Source: Bordetella genomosp. 11 (lineage in GTDB: Bacteria > Pseudomonadota > Gammaproteobacteria > Burkholderiales > Burkholderiaceae_B). Taken from it: a stretch of 64,000 nt of DNA. Below are positions 1 through 8,210 of the stretch, in pieces. The stretch spans positions 248,001 through 312,000 of the forward strand of contig NZ_NEVS01000004.1 in the NCBI RefSeq assembly GCF_002261215.1, written 5' to 3'. Numbering within the stretch: position 1 is the first letter of the stretch; the number at the start of each line of letters is the position of its first letter. The notes below the pieces were generated by a model. The model saw only the letters and a program-made list of their open reading frames with translations. It searched no databases and was not told the origin of the DNA. The translations under genes were made by a program, and so were the position numbers.

Positions 1-1
1 C

Positions 2-1102
2 AGCAAGATCCGCGAACTGCCGGACCTGGAGCAGGACGTGGTGCGATTGACCCGCGACGTCAAGGTCAATACGGACCTGTACACCGGCCTGTTGAACAAC
101 GCGCAGCAGCTGCGCATGATCCGCGCCGGCAAGGTCGGCAATGTACGGGTGGTGGATACGGCGGTGGCGGCGGAACGGCCGCTCAGCCCCAAGGCCCCCA
201 TCGTGCTGGGCATTGCCGCGCTGGCCGGCCTGGTCCTTGGCGTGGTCGCCGCCTTTGTACGCAACGCGCTGTTCGGCGGCCTGACCGATCCTGACGAAAT
301 CGAACGCTATACCGGGCTGCCGGTGCTGGCGACCGTGCCCTACAGCGATCTGCAGGATAGGCTGTGGCGCCGCGCGCGCCGCAAGAATGCCCGCATTCCG
401 GCATTGCTGGCGCAGAGCAACGGCAGTACGCCGCCCATCGAAAGCCTGCGCAGCTTCCGCACCGTGCTGCAGGTCGCCATGCGCGATTCCTCCAACAACA
501 TCGTGGTGTTCACCGGGCCCCTGGCCGGCGTGGGCAAGTCGTTCCTGTCCGCGAATTTCGCCTTTATCCAGGCGGCGGTAGGCAAACGTGTGCTGCTGAT
601 CGACGCCGACTTTCGCCGCGGCACGCTCAACCGCTATTTCGCCACTTCGGCCGAGAACGGTTTGTTCGAAGTGCTGGCGGGCACCGTGCCGCTGGAAGCC
701 GTGACCAAGCGCAACATCATGAACGGCGTGGATTTCATTTCCACCGGCAGGGTCACCTTCGATCCTTCCGAACTGCTGGCGTCCGAGGCTTTCGGCGAAT
801 GCCTGCACGCCCTCGCGGCCGATTACGACATCGTCATCGTTGATACTGCGCCGGTGCTGTCGTCCTCGGATGCGGCGGTGGTCGGCGCGCACGCCGCGGC
901 CGTCATGCTGGTGGTCCGTTCGGGCATGAACACGGTGGGCGAGATCCGGGAAACCAACAAGCGCCTGCAGCAGGCGGGGGCACCCGTCGCGGGCGTGGTC
1001 TTCAATGGCCTGAAGCTGCAGTCCGAAGGCTGGGGCTACCGCTCGAAGTACGGTCCGTATCGATATTCCCGCGCGTCCTACTACGGCGAAAACCAGCCAT
1101 AG
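2..1102 (+). CDS. wzc: Wzc-type polysaccharide co-polymerase / BY-kinase, 5' truncated
   Basis: Inner-membrane tyrosine autokinase and chain-length regulator of exopolysaccharide export. The frame is open from the window's left edge, so the N-terminal Wzz half is missing. What remains is the end of the periplasmic coiled-coil region, the GNVR-type motif (KVGNVRVVDTA), the second membrane segment (about 52-76 residues in), and the cytoplasmic kinase. The kinase has the linker PPIESLRSFRT, Walker A (GPLAGVGKS), Walker A' (VLLIDADFRRG) and Walker B (DIVIVDTAP). The C-terminal tail is a tyrosine cluster (seven Tyr in the last 21 residues), the usual autophosphorylation site. It is followed 16 bp later by the phosphohexomutase-like gene and then galE, so this is the 3' end of a surface polysaccharide locus. 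The family is certain; the polysaccharide is unknown. Confidence 0.93.
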   Translation, partial: SKIRELPDLEQDVVRLTRDVKVNTDLYTGLLNNAQQLRMIRAGKVGNVRVVDTAVAAERPLSPKAPIVLGIAALAGLVLGVVAAFVRNALFGGLTDPDEIERYTGLPVLATVPYSDLQDRLWRRARRKNARIPALLAQSNGSTPPIESLRSFRTVLQVAMRDSSNNIVVFTGPLAGVGKSFLSANFAFIQAAVGKRVLLIDADFRRGTLNRYFATSAENGLFEVLAGTVPLEAVTKRNIMNGVDFISTGRVTFDPSELLASEAFGECLHALAADYDIVIVDTAPVLSSSDAAVVGAHAAAVMLVVRSGMNTVGEIRETNKRLQQAGAPVAGVVFNGLKLQSEGWGYRSKYGPYRYSRASYYGENQP

Positions 1103-1118
1103 CGGCACTGGAGACTTC

Positions 1119-2522
1119 ATGGATTCCCTGGGTGCCGCGGAAACGTCCGGATTCCCGCCGGAGGTTTTTCGCGCCGATGAAGTACGGGGCCGCGTGGGGC
1201 AGGAGATCGATAGCCGCTTCGCGCATGCCCTGGGCCTGGCAGTGGGACGCTGCGTGGCCGAACTCGGAGGCCGCGCCGTCGTGATCGGCAAGGATGCGCG
1301 GCTCAGCAGCGTCGAGCTGGGCGCCGCCTTGCAGGCCGGCGTGCGGCAGTCCGGAATGGCGGTGATCGACATCGGCATGGCGGCCTCGCCCCTGACGTGG
1401 TTCGCCGCGCGCCTGACCGGCGCGGGGGCGGCGGTGTCGGTGACAGGCGGCCACGACGACGAAGCCTATAACGGCTTCAAGATCATGCTGGAGGGGCATG
1501 CCGTGGACCAGGCCGCCCTGCAAGCGCTGCGCGGCCGCATGCAATCCGGCGCGGCGCCGGCGGCGCGTCCCGGCACCCGGGCGCAGATCAGCGCCGCGCC
1601 GTGCTATCTGTCCCGGCTGGCCAGCGACATCCGCCTGGAGCGGCCCATGAAGGTGCTGCTGGACTGCGGGCATGGCGTGGCCGGCACGCTGGCGCCGGAC
1701 GCGTTGCGGGAACTGGGCTGCGAGGTCACCGAGCTGGCTTGCGAAGTGACGGGGTCGTATCCGCCGGACCAGCCCAGGCCCGGCGAGGCCCGCTACCTGT
1801 CCGACCTGGCCGCCCGGCTGCGCTACAGCGGATGCGAACTGGCGCTATCGATCGCCGGCGATGGCGATCGCCTGGTGGTGATCAGCCGGTCCGGCGCGCG
1901 AGTGTGCGTGGATCGTCTGCTCATCCTGTTCGCGCGCGACATGCTGTCCGGCGTGCGGGGCGGCGCCGTGGTCCACGACGTGAAGAGCAGCCGCAATCTG
2001 TCCCGCGAAGTGCGGGCGCTGGGGGGCACGTCGGTGGTGAGCCGCGGCGGCGATGCCAGCATCGGCGCCAAGATGCGCGAGGCGGGCGCCATGCTGGCGG
2101 GGGAAACCGGCGGCGGCATCCGTTTCACGGACCGCTGGCTGGGCTACAGCGACGGGCTGTATGCCGCGGCGCGGCTGGTGGAGCTGCTGTCGCGCCACCG
2201 CGATGCCTCGGCGATTCTGGATGGCTTGCCGCAGTCCTGTGCGACGCCGGAACTTCGCCTGGATACCGCGGACGGCGAACAGTACCGGCTGGTCGAGGCG
2301 CTGCGCGCCGACGGCCATTTCATGGGGGCGCGGGAAATCATTCACCTGGATGGGGTGCGCGTCGAATACGAGGACGGTTTCGGCCTGGCCCGCGCCGCGG
2401 TCGCGCAGCCGGCCGTCATGTTGCGCTTCGAGGGCGATAACGGCACCGCGCTCTCGCGCATCCAGGAGGATTTCCGCCGGCAGCTGCTTAGCGTGGCACC
2501 GGGATTGCGACTTCCTTTTTAA
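1119..2522 (+). CDS. phosphomannomutase/phosphoglucomutase-like protein, catalytic residues lost
   Basis: The 467-residue protein has the full four-domain length of the alpha-D-phosphohexomutase family (AlgC/ManB), which interconverts hexose 1- and 6-phosphates. The fold signatures are recognisable but the active site is not intact. In the phosphoserine loop, TGSHNP of AlgC is replaced by TGGHDD (residues 109-114), so the serine that carries the phosphate is Gly111. The metal loop reads AGDGDR, with the first Asp replaced by Ala246. The sugar loop GEMSGH reads GETGGG (328-333). The phosphate loop RxSNTxP reads RAAVAQP (from Arg425). The frame is intact with no stops, so this is not decay by frameshift. 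It lies between the wzc-like gene and galE in one operon. I infer a non-catalytic or altered-function paralogue; a sequence error is unlikely because four separate motifs are affected. Confidence 0.85.
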   Translation: MDSLGAAETSGFPPEVFRADEVRGRVGQEIDSRFAHALGLAVGRCVAELGGRAVVIGKDARLSSVELGAALQAGVRQSGMAVIDIGMAASPLTWFAARLTGAGAAVSVTGGHDDEAYNGFKIMLEGHAVDQAALQALRGRMQSGAAPAARPGTRAQISAAPCYLSRLASDIRLERPMKVLLDCGHGVAGTLAPDALRELGCEVTELACEVTGSYPPDQPRPGEARYLSDLAARLRYSGCELALSIAGDGDRLVVISRSGARVCVDRLLILFARDMLSGVRGGAVVHDVKSSRNLSREVRALGGTSVVSRGGDASIGAKMREAGAMLAGETGGGIRFTDRWLGYSDGLYAAARLVELLSRHRDASAILDGLPQSCATPELRLDTADGEQYRLVEALRADGHFMGAREIIHLDGVRVEYEDGFGLARAAVAQPAVMLRFEGDNGTALSRIQEDFRRQLLSVAPGLRLPF

Positions 2523-2544
2523 CGAGTGGGGCGACGGAGCGGCA

Positions 2545-3582
2545 ATGACGACGTTATTGGTCACCGGAGGCGCCGGCTACATCGGCAGCCATACCTTGAT
2601 AGAGCTGATCGGCGCGGGATACCGCCCCATCGTCATCGACAATCTGTGCAATGGCAGCCGTGCCGCGGTCAGCCGCGTCGAACGCATCACCGGCACGCGG
2701 ATCGCGTTCGTGGAAGGCGATATCCGCTCCGCCGGCTTGCTTGCCACGTTGTTTTCCCTGCAGGAGCGTCGCCGGCAGCCCATCGAGTGCGTCCTGCATC
2801 TGGCGGGGGTGAAGGCGGTGGGCGAATCCGTCCGCGATCCGATCAAGTACTTCGACAATAACGTCTCGGGCACGGTGGCGCTGCTGTCGGCGATGCACGC
2901 CCATGGCGTGCGCCGGCTGGTGTTCAGTTCTTCCGCAACGGTCTACGGCGTGCCGCGCTTCCTGCCGTTCACCGAGGAGCATCCGCTACAGCCGACCAAT
3001 CCGTATGGACGTTCCAAGCTGATCGTCGAGCAGATGCTGCAGGATGCTTGTGCCGCCGAGGCGGAATTCAGCGCCGTGACCCTGCGCTATTTCAATCCGA
3101 TCGGTGCGCATCCCAGCGGCCTGATCGGGGAAAATCCGCGGGACGTTCCCAATAACCTGTTTCCCTTCATCACGCAGGTCGCGGTGGGGCGCCAGCCGCA
3201 TCTGAAGGTCTTCGGCAACGACTATGCCACCGAGGACGGCACGGGCGTGCGGGATTATCTGCACGTCATGGATCTGGCCGCGGGCCATGTGCGCGCGGTC
3301 GATTACGCGCTGAACCACACCGGTTTCGTCGCCGTCAACCTCGGCACCGGCAAAGGCACCAGCGTCATGGAGCTCGTGCACACCTTCGAACGCGTCAACG
3401 GGCTGCGCATTCCCTGCCAGGTCGAGGCGCGGCGGCCGGGCGATGTGGACCGGGTCTGGGCGGACCCGAGCCTGGCCCGGCGCCTTTTGAACTGGCGCAC
3501 TTCGTACGGCGTGGAGAGCATGTGCAAGGACGGCTGGCGCTGGCAGCAGTCCAATCCCGAGGGCTACGGGACGCTGCACTAA
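2545..3582 (+). CDS. galE: UDP-glucose 4-epimerase
   Basis: Interconverts UDP-glucose and UDP-galactose with bound NAD, supplying galactose units for surface polysaccharide. 345 residues, the normal length. The Rossmann motif GGAGYIGS is at residues 8-15, the catalytic Ser/Tyr/Lys set is seen as SSSATVYG and YGRSK, and substrate contacts include NPYG and RYFNPIGAHPSG. The ATG at 2545 was chosen because translation from it starts directly with the NAD-binding strand (MTTLLVTGG) and it has GGAG 5 bases upstream; the open frame extends further upstream but only as overlap with the previous gene. It follows the phosphohexomutase-like gene by 22 bp and is probably co-transcribed with it. Confidence 0.96.
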   Translation: MTTLLVTGGAGYIGSHTLIELIGAGYRPIVIDNLCNGSRAAVSRVERITGTRIAFVEGDIRSAGLLATLFSLQERRRQPIECVLHLAGVKAVGESVRDPIKYFDNNVSGTVALLSAMHAHGVRRLVFSSSATVYGVPRFLPFTEEHPLQPTNPYGRSKLIVEQMLQDACAAEAEFSAVTLRYFNPIGAHPSGLIGENPRDVPNNLFPFITQVAVGRQPHLKVFGNDYATEDGTGVRDYLHVMDLAAGHVRAVDYALNHTGFVAVNLGTGKGTSVMELVHTFERVNGLRIPCQVEARRPGDVDRVWADPSLARRLLNWRTSYGVESMCKDGWRWQQSNPEGYGTLH

Positions 3583-3730
3583 GGCCTGGCGGGCCGATAG
3601 CGCGTGCGCTGGCTGGCTCTCGCGCACCGGCGCCGCGGCGGGCGGGCATGGTAATTGCTCTACGTCGGACCACGACATTACGGCGGCTTCATGCCACCGG
3701 CAGCAACATACTTCGAACAGCCGCCCAGCC

Positions 3731-4921
3731 ATGAGCTCACAGCCACGCGCGCCATCCGCCAGCGCGACGACAGTGTCAGACACAGCCGCACCCGCGGTCC
3801 ACCATGCCGCGCGGGCACCCAGCGACACCCCGGCGGCCCTGTCGCCACCGCGCGCCTTCGATCGCCGCCACGCGCCGCTATCGATCATCGCGGTGCTGGC
3901 GGTGGTGTTCGCCCTGCACCTGGCGCGCGATTTCGTGATCCCGCTGGTGATCTCCATCGTGCTGTCGTATGCGCTGGACACGCCCGTGAACTTCCTGCAT
4001 CGGCGCGTCCGCCTGCCTCGCGTGCTGGCGACGGTGATTGTGGTGATCGCGATGGTCGGCCTGATCCTGTTCGGCATGGCCTCGTTGCGCGGCCAGGTGC
4101 TGTCCATCGTCGACAGCCTGCCGAAGACGGCGCAGAAGGTATCGCGCTCCGTGGAAAGCTTCCAGGCCGGCGGCGGCTCCATCGTGGACAAGCTGCGCGC
4201 CGCCGCCAATGCCGTGAATACACCGTCGAAGCCGCGCTCGGATGGCGCGCGCGTGGTGGTGACGCGTCCGGCCGACAAGCTGGAAGAAATGCTGCTGGCG
4301 GGCTCCATGGGTGTCGCGGAGTTCCTCGGGCAGGCATTGATGGTGATTTTCCTGGTGTTCTTCCTGTTGCTTTCCGGCGATACATTCAAGCGCAAGTTCG
4401 TCCGTGTCTCCGGCCGCAACCTGACCGAGAAAAAAATCAACGTGCACATGCTGGACGAGATCCATCGCTCCATACGCCTGTACATGATGATGATGGTGGT
4501 GACCAACGTCATGCTGGGCCTGCTGACCTGGCTGGCGTTTCGCTGGATCGGTCTGAACAATGCGGGGACCTGGGCGGTATTCGCGGGCGCCATGCACGTG
4601 ATTCCCTATTTCGGCCCGCTGCTGGTGGCGGTGTTTACGGGCGTGGCGGCGGTCGTGCAGTTCGGCGAGCTGGGCCCAGCCCTGCTGGTGGCGGGGGTCT
4701 CATTGCTGATCGCGGCCCTGATCGGCTTCGTGGTGCAGACCTGGATGACGGGACGCATCGCCAGGATGAATCCCGTCGCCGTTTTCGTCATCCTGCTGTT
4801 GTTCACCTGGGCATGGGGCTTGTGGGGCACGCTGCTCTCGATCCCCATCGCGGTCATCGTGAAGGTCGTCGCCGATCACGTCGAGGGCTTCGAGGGCGTC
4901 GCCGAGTTCCTGGGGGAATAG
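3731..4921 (+). CDS. AI-2E family transporter (PerM-like permease)
   Basis: Polytopic inner-membrane protein of the AI-2E/PerM family; members have been linked to autoinducer-2 export and to Na+/H+ antiport, so the substrate cannot be assigned. 396 residues. The N-terminal 50 or so residues are Ala/Ser/Pro-rich and probably disordered and cytoplasmic. There follow two early membrane segments, a soluble region around residues 110-190, and a block of hydrophobic segments with the family-typical signatures IPYFGPLLVAVFTGV and LWGTLLSIPIAVIVK. The gene stands alone: 148 bp separate it from galE, and the next gene is convergent. The 3' side holds one copy of the 79-bp repeat. Confidence 0.9.
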   Translation: MSSQPRAPSASATTVSDTAAPAVHHAARAPSDTPAALSPPRAFDRRHAPLSIIAVLAVVFALHLARDFVIPLVISIVLSYALDTPVNFLHRRVRLPRVLATVIVVIAMVGLILFGMASLRGQVLSIVDSLPKTAQKVSRSVESFQAGGGSIVDKLRAAANAVNTPSKPRSDGARVVVTRPADKLEEMLLAGSMGVAEFLGQALMVIFLVFFLLLSGDTFKRKFVRVSGRNLTEKKINVHMLDEIHRSIRLYMMMMVVTNVMLGLLTWLAFRWIGLNNAGTWAVFAGAMHVIPYFGPLLVAVFTGVAAVVQFGELGPALLVAGVSLLIAALIGFVVQTWMTGRIARMNPVAVFVILLLFTWAWGLWGTLLSIPIAVIVKVVADHVEGFEGVAEFLGE

Positions 4922-4963
4922 GCGGGCACGGCGCATGCTCGCATGAACGATTTGCCGTCCAGG

Positions 4964-5042
4964 GTTGTCCACAGCTTCTGTGGACAACCCTCTGGATAGT
5001 CTGCGCACAGCCTGAAAAAACCCTTTTATGACAAGGTCTTGG
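4964..5042 (-). repeat. 79-bp intergenic repeat, copy 3 (inverted relative to the other two)
   Basis: Read on the minus strand, this stretch aligns without gaps to the two copies at 8015 and 8132 (53 of 79 positions identical to the 8015 copy). Conserved blocks are CCAAG and CCTTGT at the start, a run of T, CTATCC, and GGGTTGTCCACA. Its end lies inside a perfect inverted repeat at 4961-4991 (14-bp arms AGGGTTGTCCACAG, 3-base loop). The block CCTTGTCATAAAAGG followed by GTTTTTT starts 21 bases after the sirtuin stop codon on the same strand and may serve as its terminator. It lies in the convergent gap between the AI-2E transporter and sirtuin genes. Confidence 0.75.
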
Positions 5043-5062
5043 GAGAAGAGGTCAAAATCCTC

Positions 5063-5935
5063 TCAAGGCAGGCCCGCGGCCGCCGGCGCGTCGCCGGCCC
5101 CGTCGATATCGGGCAGGACCGTCAACAGCGCCGCCAGGGTATCGGCACAGGGCCGTTCTATCTTCAACGCCAGGAGCGGATCGGCGCGGGTGCGTCCCAG
5201 ATTGATGGCGGCAATGGGCAGTCCGGCCCGGTTCGCGGCGGCGGCGAAACGATAGCCGGAATAGACCATCAAGGACGACCCGACGACCAGCATGGCGTCC
5301 GCGCGCGCCAGGCCGTCGTTGGCGCCGGCCACGCGGTCGCGCGGCACGGATTCGCCGAAGAACACCACATCGGGCTTCAGGATGCCGCCGCAGACGGGGC
5401 AGGGCGGCACGTGGAAGCCGGAGAAATCCACGCCGTCGAGATCGGCGTCGCCATCGGGGGCATGGATCGCATCCAGCGCCAGCCAGTCGGGGTTCATGGA
5501 TTCCAGCATGTCCTGCATGCGTGTGCGTGCCAGCGTGTGCCCGCATTGGGTGCAGATGACCCGGTCCATGCGGCCGTGCAGGTCTATCACATCGCGGCTG
5601 CCGGCTTTCTCGTGCAGGCCGTCGACGTTCTGCGTGACCAGACGCGTAAAGCGGCCCTGCGTCTGCAGCCGAGCCAGCGCAAGGTGGGCGGCGTTGGGCG
5701 CCACGTTGCCGAACATGCGCCAGCCGATCATGCCGCGCGCCCAGTAGCGCGACCGCGACGGCGCGCTGCCCATGAAGGTACTGAAATCCATGGGGGGACG
5801 GCGCTTCCACGCGCCTTCGCTGTCGCGGTAATCGGGAATGCCGGACCCTGTGCTGCAGCCCGCGCCCGTCAGCACGAACAGGCGCGGATGCGCCAGCACG
5901 AAGTCGCGCAACGGCAGCAGGTCCGCGGCGGCCAT
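5063..5935 (-). CDS. Sir2-family NAD-dependent protein deacylase (class II-like)
   Basis: Sirtuins remove acyl groups from lysines, consuming NAD. 290 residues. Visible motifs: NAD loop GAGCSTGSGIPDYRD (from residue 24), TQNVDGLH (101-108), catalytic His120 in DLHG, a zinc site with Cys128/Cys131 and Cys179/Cys182, FFGE, and the GSS motif near residue 218. The GAGCS form and the DYRD strand resemble the SIRT4-like class II sirtuins of proteobacteria; I cannot tell deacetylase from longer-acyl or lipoamidase activity. The start lies 6 bp after the stop of the serine acetyltransferase gene, so the two are almost certainly co-transcribed. Confidence 0.93.
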   Translation of the reverse strand: MAAADLLPLRDFVLAHPRLFVLTGAGCSTGSGIPDYRDSEGAWKRRPPMDFSTFMGSAPSRSRYWARGMIGWRMFGNVAPNAAHLALARLQTQGRFTRLVTQNVDGLHEKAGSRDVIDLHGRMDRVICTQCGHTLARTRMQDMLESMNPDWLALDAIHAPDGDADLDGVDFSGFHVPPCPVCGGILKPDVVFFGESVPRDRVAGANDGLARADAMLVVGSSLMVYSGYRFAAAANRAGLPIAAINLGRTRADPLLALKIERPCADTLAALLTVLPDIDGAGDAPAAAGLP

Positions 5936-5941
5936 CGGCGG

Positions 5942-6943
5942 TCAGCCGCCAAGCCCGGCGTCGGGCGAGGTATTCAGCGTGCCGGCCTGCGTTACGTTGG
6001 ATCCGGGCGGCACGTCCCGCGTCAGCCATACGTTGCCGCCGATGACAGACCCGCGTCCGATCGTGATGCGTCCCAGGATGGTCGCCCCCGCGTAGACCAC
6101 CACGTCGTCCTCCAGTACGGGATGGCGTGGCAGGCCTTTCTTGAGCTCGCCGTTGTCGCCCGGCGGAAAGCGCTTGGCGCCCAGCGTCACCATCTGGTAC
6201 AGGCGGACGCGGTCGCCGATCACCGCGGTTTCGCCGATGACAACGCCGGTGCCGTGGTCGATGAAGAAACTGCGGCCTATGGTGGCGCCCGGATGTATGT
6301 CGATGCCGGTATCGGCGTGCGCGATCTCGGCGACGATGCGCGCCAGCAGCGGCACGCCGAGCAGATAGAGTTCGTGCGCGAGGCGATGGTGGATCATCGC
6401 CATCACGCCGGGATAGCACAGCAGGACTTCGTCGACGCTGCGCGCCGCCGGATCGCCCTGGTACGCCGCGATCACGTCGGCGTCGAGCTTGCGGCGCACG
6501 GCGGGCAGCTGCGCGCCGAAGGCGCGTACGATTTCCACGGCGCGCTGTTCGGTTTCATCGCGGATGGGGCCGTGGTTGCGCTCGGCATGGTTCAGTTCCA
6601 GCCGCACCTGGTGCAACAGGGCATCCAGGGCCGTACCGATGGTATGGCCTACGTAGAAGTCCTCGAGCTCCTCGCGCAGGTCGATGGGGCCCAGGCGCAT
6701 GGGGAAGAGCGCGCCGCACAGCGCCGAGACGATCTGGCGCAGGCTTTCCTGCGATGGGAATTCCCGTCCGCCGGCATCGCGCAGGCGTCCGAGCGGCTGC
6801 CGCCATTCGGTACGGACCCCGCGCAGCTCCGAAACGATGCGATCCAGGTTCCAGGACGCGCTGTGTGGGTTCAAGGGTGCATTCATGGCGCTCAGGCTGC
6901 GAGTGGAAGAGGACATATCGCCGCCGGTACCTGGGGGGCGCAT
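5942..6943 (-). CDS. cysE: serine O-acetyltransferase (EpsC/CysE type)
   Basis: Makes O-acetylserine from serine and acetyl-CoA, the first step of cysteine synthesis. 333 residues from the first ATG; the N-terminal alpha-helical domain (residues about 30-205) is followed by a left-handed hexapeptide-repeat beta helix (IHPGATIGRSFFIDHGTGVVIGET, in parts) with the catalytic Asp/His pair (Asp215, His230). The longer N-terminal domain matches the EpsC subgroup rather than E. coli CysE. The true start is uncertain: ATGs at 6916 and 6886 are alternatives and none has a strong ribosome-binding site. It is followed 6 bp later by the sirtuin gene; the phosphatase gene lies 93 bp upstream on the same strand. 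Confidence 0.92.
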   Translation of the reverse strand: MRPPGTGGDMSSSTRSLSAMNAPLNPHSASWNLDRIVSELRGVRTEWRQPLGRLRDAGGREFPSQESLRQIVSALCGALFPMRLGPIDLREELEDFYVGHTIGTALDALLHQVRLELNHAERNHGPIRDETEQRAVEIVRAFGAQLPAVRRKLDADVIAAYQGDPAARSVDEVLLCYPGVMAMIHHRLAHELYLLGVPLLARIVAEIAHADTGIDIHPGATIGRSFFIDHGTGVVIGETAVIGDRVRLYQMVTLGAKRFPPGDNGELKKGLPRHPVLEDDVVVYAGATILGRITIGRGSVIGGNVWLTRDVPPGSNVTQAGTLNTSPDAGLGG

Positions 6944-7036
6944 CGGCGGCGTAATCCTAATTTACCCCGATGGCAGGGTATCCGCGGGGGCAAACCTTGC
7001 CATGCACAGGGTTTATGAGCCGCCGGCCCCGATGGG

Positions 7037-7879
7037 CTAGTCCTGGTCCCCGCCCAGCAACAGGCGCCTTGCGGCCTTCCAGCTGCCCGCGTCGGGCGCG
7101 TAAAGCAGCCCGCCGCCGCGATGGGTGGGCTTGTAGGGCGACCCGTCGAAATGCGCGCCGTAGCCGCCGGCCTCGCGATGCAGCAGCCACCCCGCCGCGT
7201 GATCCCAGGGCATCAGTTGCCCATACAGCAGGATGTGCGCATGGCCGCCGGCGATCATGCGGTATTCGTGCGCCGAGCAATTGAGTATCGTCGAGGACGC
7301 CAGCCCGAGGGCATTGGCATTGACGGTGGCGCGCAGCGTATCGTCCAGATGCCGCACGGCGATCAGCCCGGTCATTGCGTCCGTTGTCGCCGGCGCGGCC
7401 ACCCGCAGCGGCGTCTGTTCGCCGTGTTCGCTTTCCAGCCACGCACCCTCGCCGCGTATCGCGATGGCGGCGTCCCGGCACAGGGGGTCGTAAATGATGC
7501 CCGCCATGACTTCGCCGCGGCTGACCGCGGCCACCATCACGCCGAAGAGCGGCAGGCCGGCCACGTAATTGCGCGTACCGTCGATGGGATCGATAAGGAA
7601 GGCCAGTTCGGCGTCGATCCACACATTCAGCAGGGCGGGGTTGCGCGAGCAGGCCTCTTCGCCGACCACCACGGCGCCCGGATAGGCGCGCGCAAGCCGT
7701 TCGCCGATCATGCGCTCCGCCGCCTCGTCGGCATCCGTGACGACGTCCAGGGGCGATGTCTTGTTGCGTACGGCGCTCGCGGCCAGGCGTCGAAAGCGCG
7801 GCATGATCTCGGCGTCCGCGGCTTCCGCCATGAGCGCGACGATGCGGCGCGTGTCTTCACGATTGATCGATCGAAGCAT
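7037..7879 (-). CDS. inositol monophosphatase family phosphatase
   Basis: Mg-dependent, lithium-sensitive-type phosphatase of the IMPase/CysQ/HisN superfamily. 280 residues with the full signature set: VVGEE (71-75), DPIDGTRN (97-104) and PWDHAAG (224-230), which carry the metal ligands. The substrate cannot be decided from sequence: inositol phosphate, PAP (CysQ) and histidinol phosphate (HisN) are all possible. Its place upstream of a serine acetyltransferase gene makes a link to sulfur assimilation attractive but unproven. It is the first gene of the leftward group. Confidence 0.9.
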   Translation of the reverse strand: MLRSINREDTRRIVALMAEAADAEIMPRFRRLAASAVRNKTSPLDVVTDADEAAERMIGERLARAYPGAVVVGEEACSRNPALLNVWIDAELAFLIDPIDGTRNYVAGLPLFGVMVAAVSRGEVMAGIIYDPLCRDAAIAIRGEGAWLESEHGEQTPLRVAAPATTDAMTGLIAVRHLDDTLRATVNANALGLASSTILNCSAHEYRMIAGGHAHILLYGQLMPWDHAAGWLLHREAGGYGAHFDGSPYKPTHRGGGLLYAPDAGSWKAARRLLLGGDQD

Positions 7880-8014
7880 GATGGTCTGGCCGGGCTGTGC
7901 CCCCGGGCGCGGGCCCGGGAAAAGCTGGGACGGGAGCCGAATCTACCACGAGACGCTGCCGTCGGCGCGGATGCCGGAATGGGGCGGCCGTTGCACCGAT
8001 TCTAAGCGCCACCC

Positions 8015-8093
8015 CCAAGTCCTTGTGCAGCAAGGCATTTTTGGAACTGCCCCGAAGCTATCCCAAGGGTTGTCCACAAAACGTGGGGATAAA
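8015..8093 (+). repeat. 79-bp intergenic repeat, copy 1
   Basis: Direct repeat of 8132-8210 with a 117-bp period; 64 of 79 positions are identical and no gap is needed. Internal parts are a small stem-loop (CCTTG TGCAG CAAGG) followed by ATTTTT, then CTATCCCAAGGGTTGTCCACA and a facing TGGGGATAA. The nonamer TTGTCCACA is one base from the DnaA box TTATCCACA. Confidence 0.8.
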
Positions 8094-8131
8094 GCGGCGC
8101 GGCATGCCTGGGCCATCCCTGCTCGCTCCTG

Positions 8132-8210
8132 CCAAGTGCTTGTGCGCAAAGGCATTTTCCGACCTGCACAACTTCTATCCCAAGGGTTGTCCACATAATG
8201 TGGGGATAAA
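8132..8210 (+). repeat. 79-bp intergenic repeat, copy 2
   Basis: Second tandem-spaced copy. It shares CCAAG, CTTGTG, AAGGCATTTT, CTATCCCAAGGGTTGTCCACA and TGTGGGGATAAA with copy 1. The last part forms an imperfect inverted repeat, TTGTCCACAT / ATGTGGGGATAA. The 38 bp between the two copies contain a 17-mer (8096-8112) that recurs at 18567-18583. Confidence 0.8.

Noticed and set aside
1119..2522. Pseudogene reading of the phosphohexomutase-like gene
   Set aside because: The frame is intact over 467 codons with a normal fold and operon position; only catalytic residues differ, so it is kept as a coding sequence.
5039..7018. 659-codon plus-strand open frame opposite the sirtuin and serine acetyltransferase genes
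   Set aside because: It is antisense to two unmistakable genes, rich in His, Arg and Gln as expected of a GC-rich shadow frame, and has no recognisable domain.
8015..8210. Replication origin suggested by DnaA-box-like nonamers
   Set aside because: No dnaA, dnaN, gyrB or parAB genes nearby, no AT-rich unwinding element, and the nonamers are part of a repeated element that also occurs at 4.96 kb.
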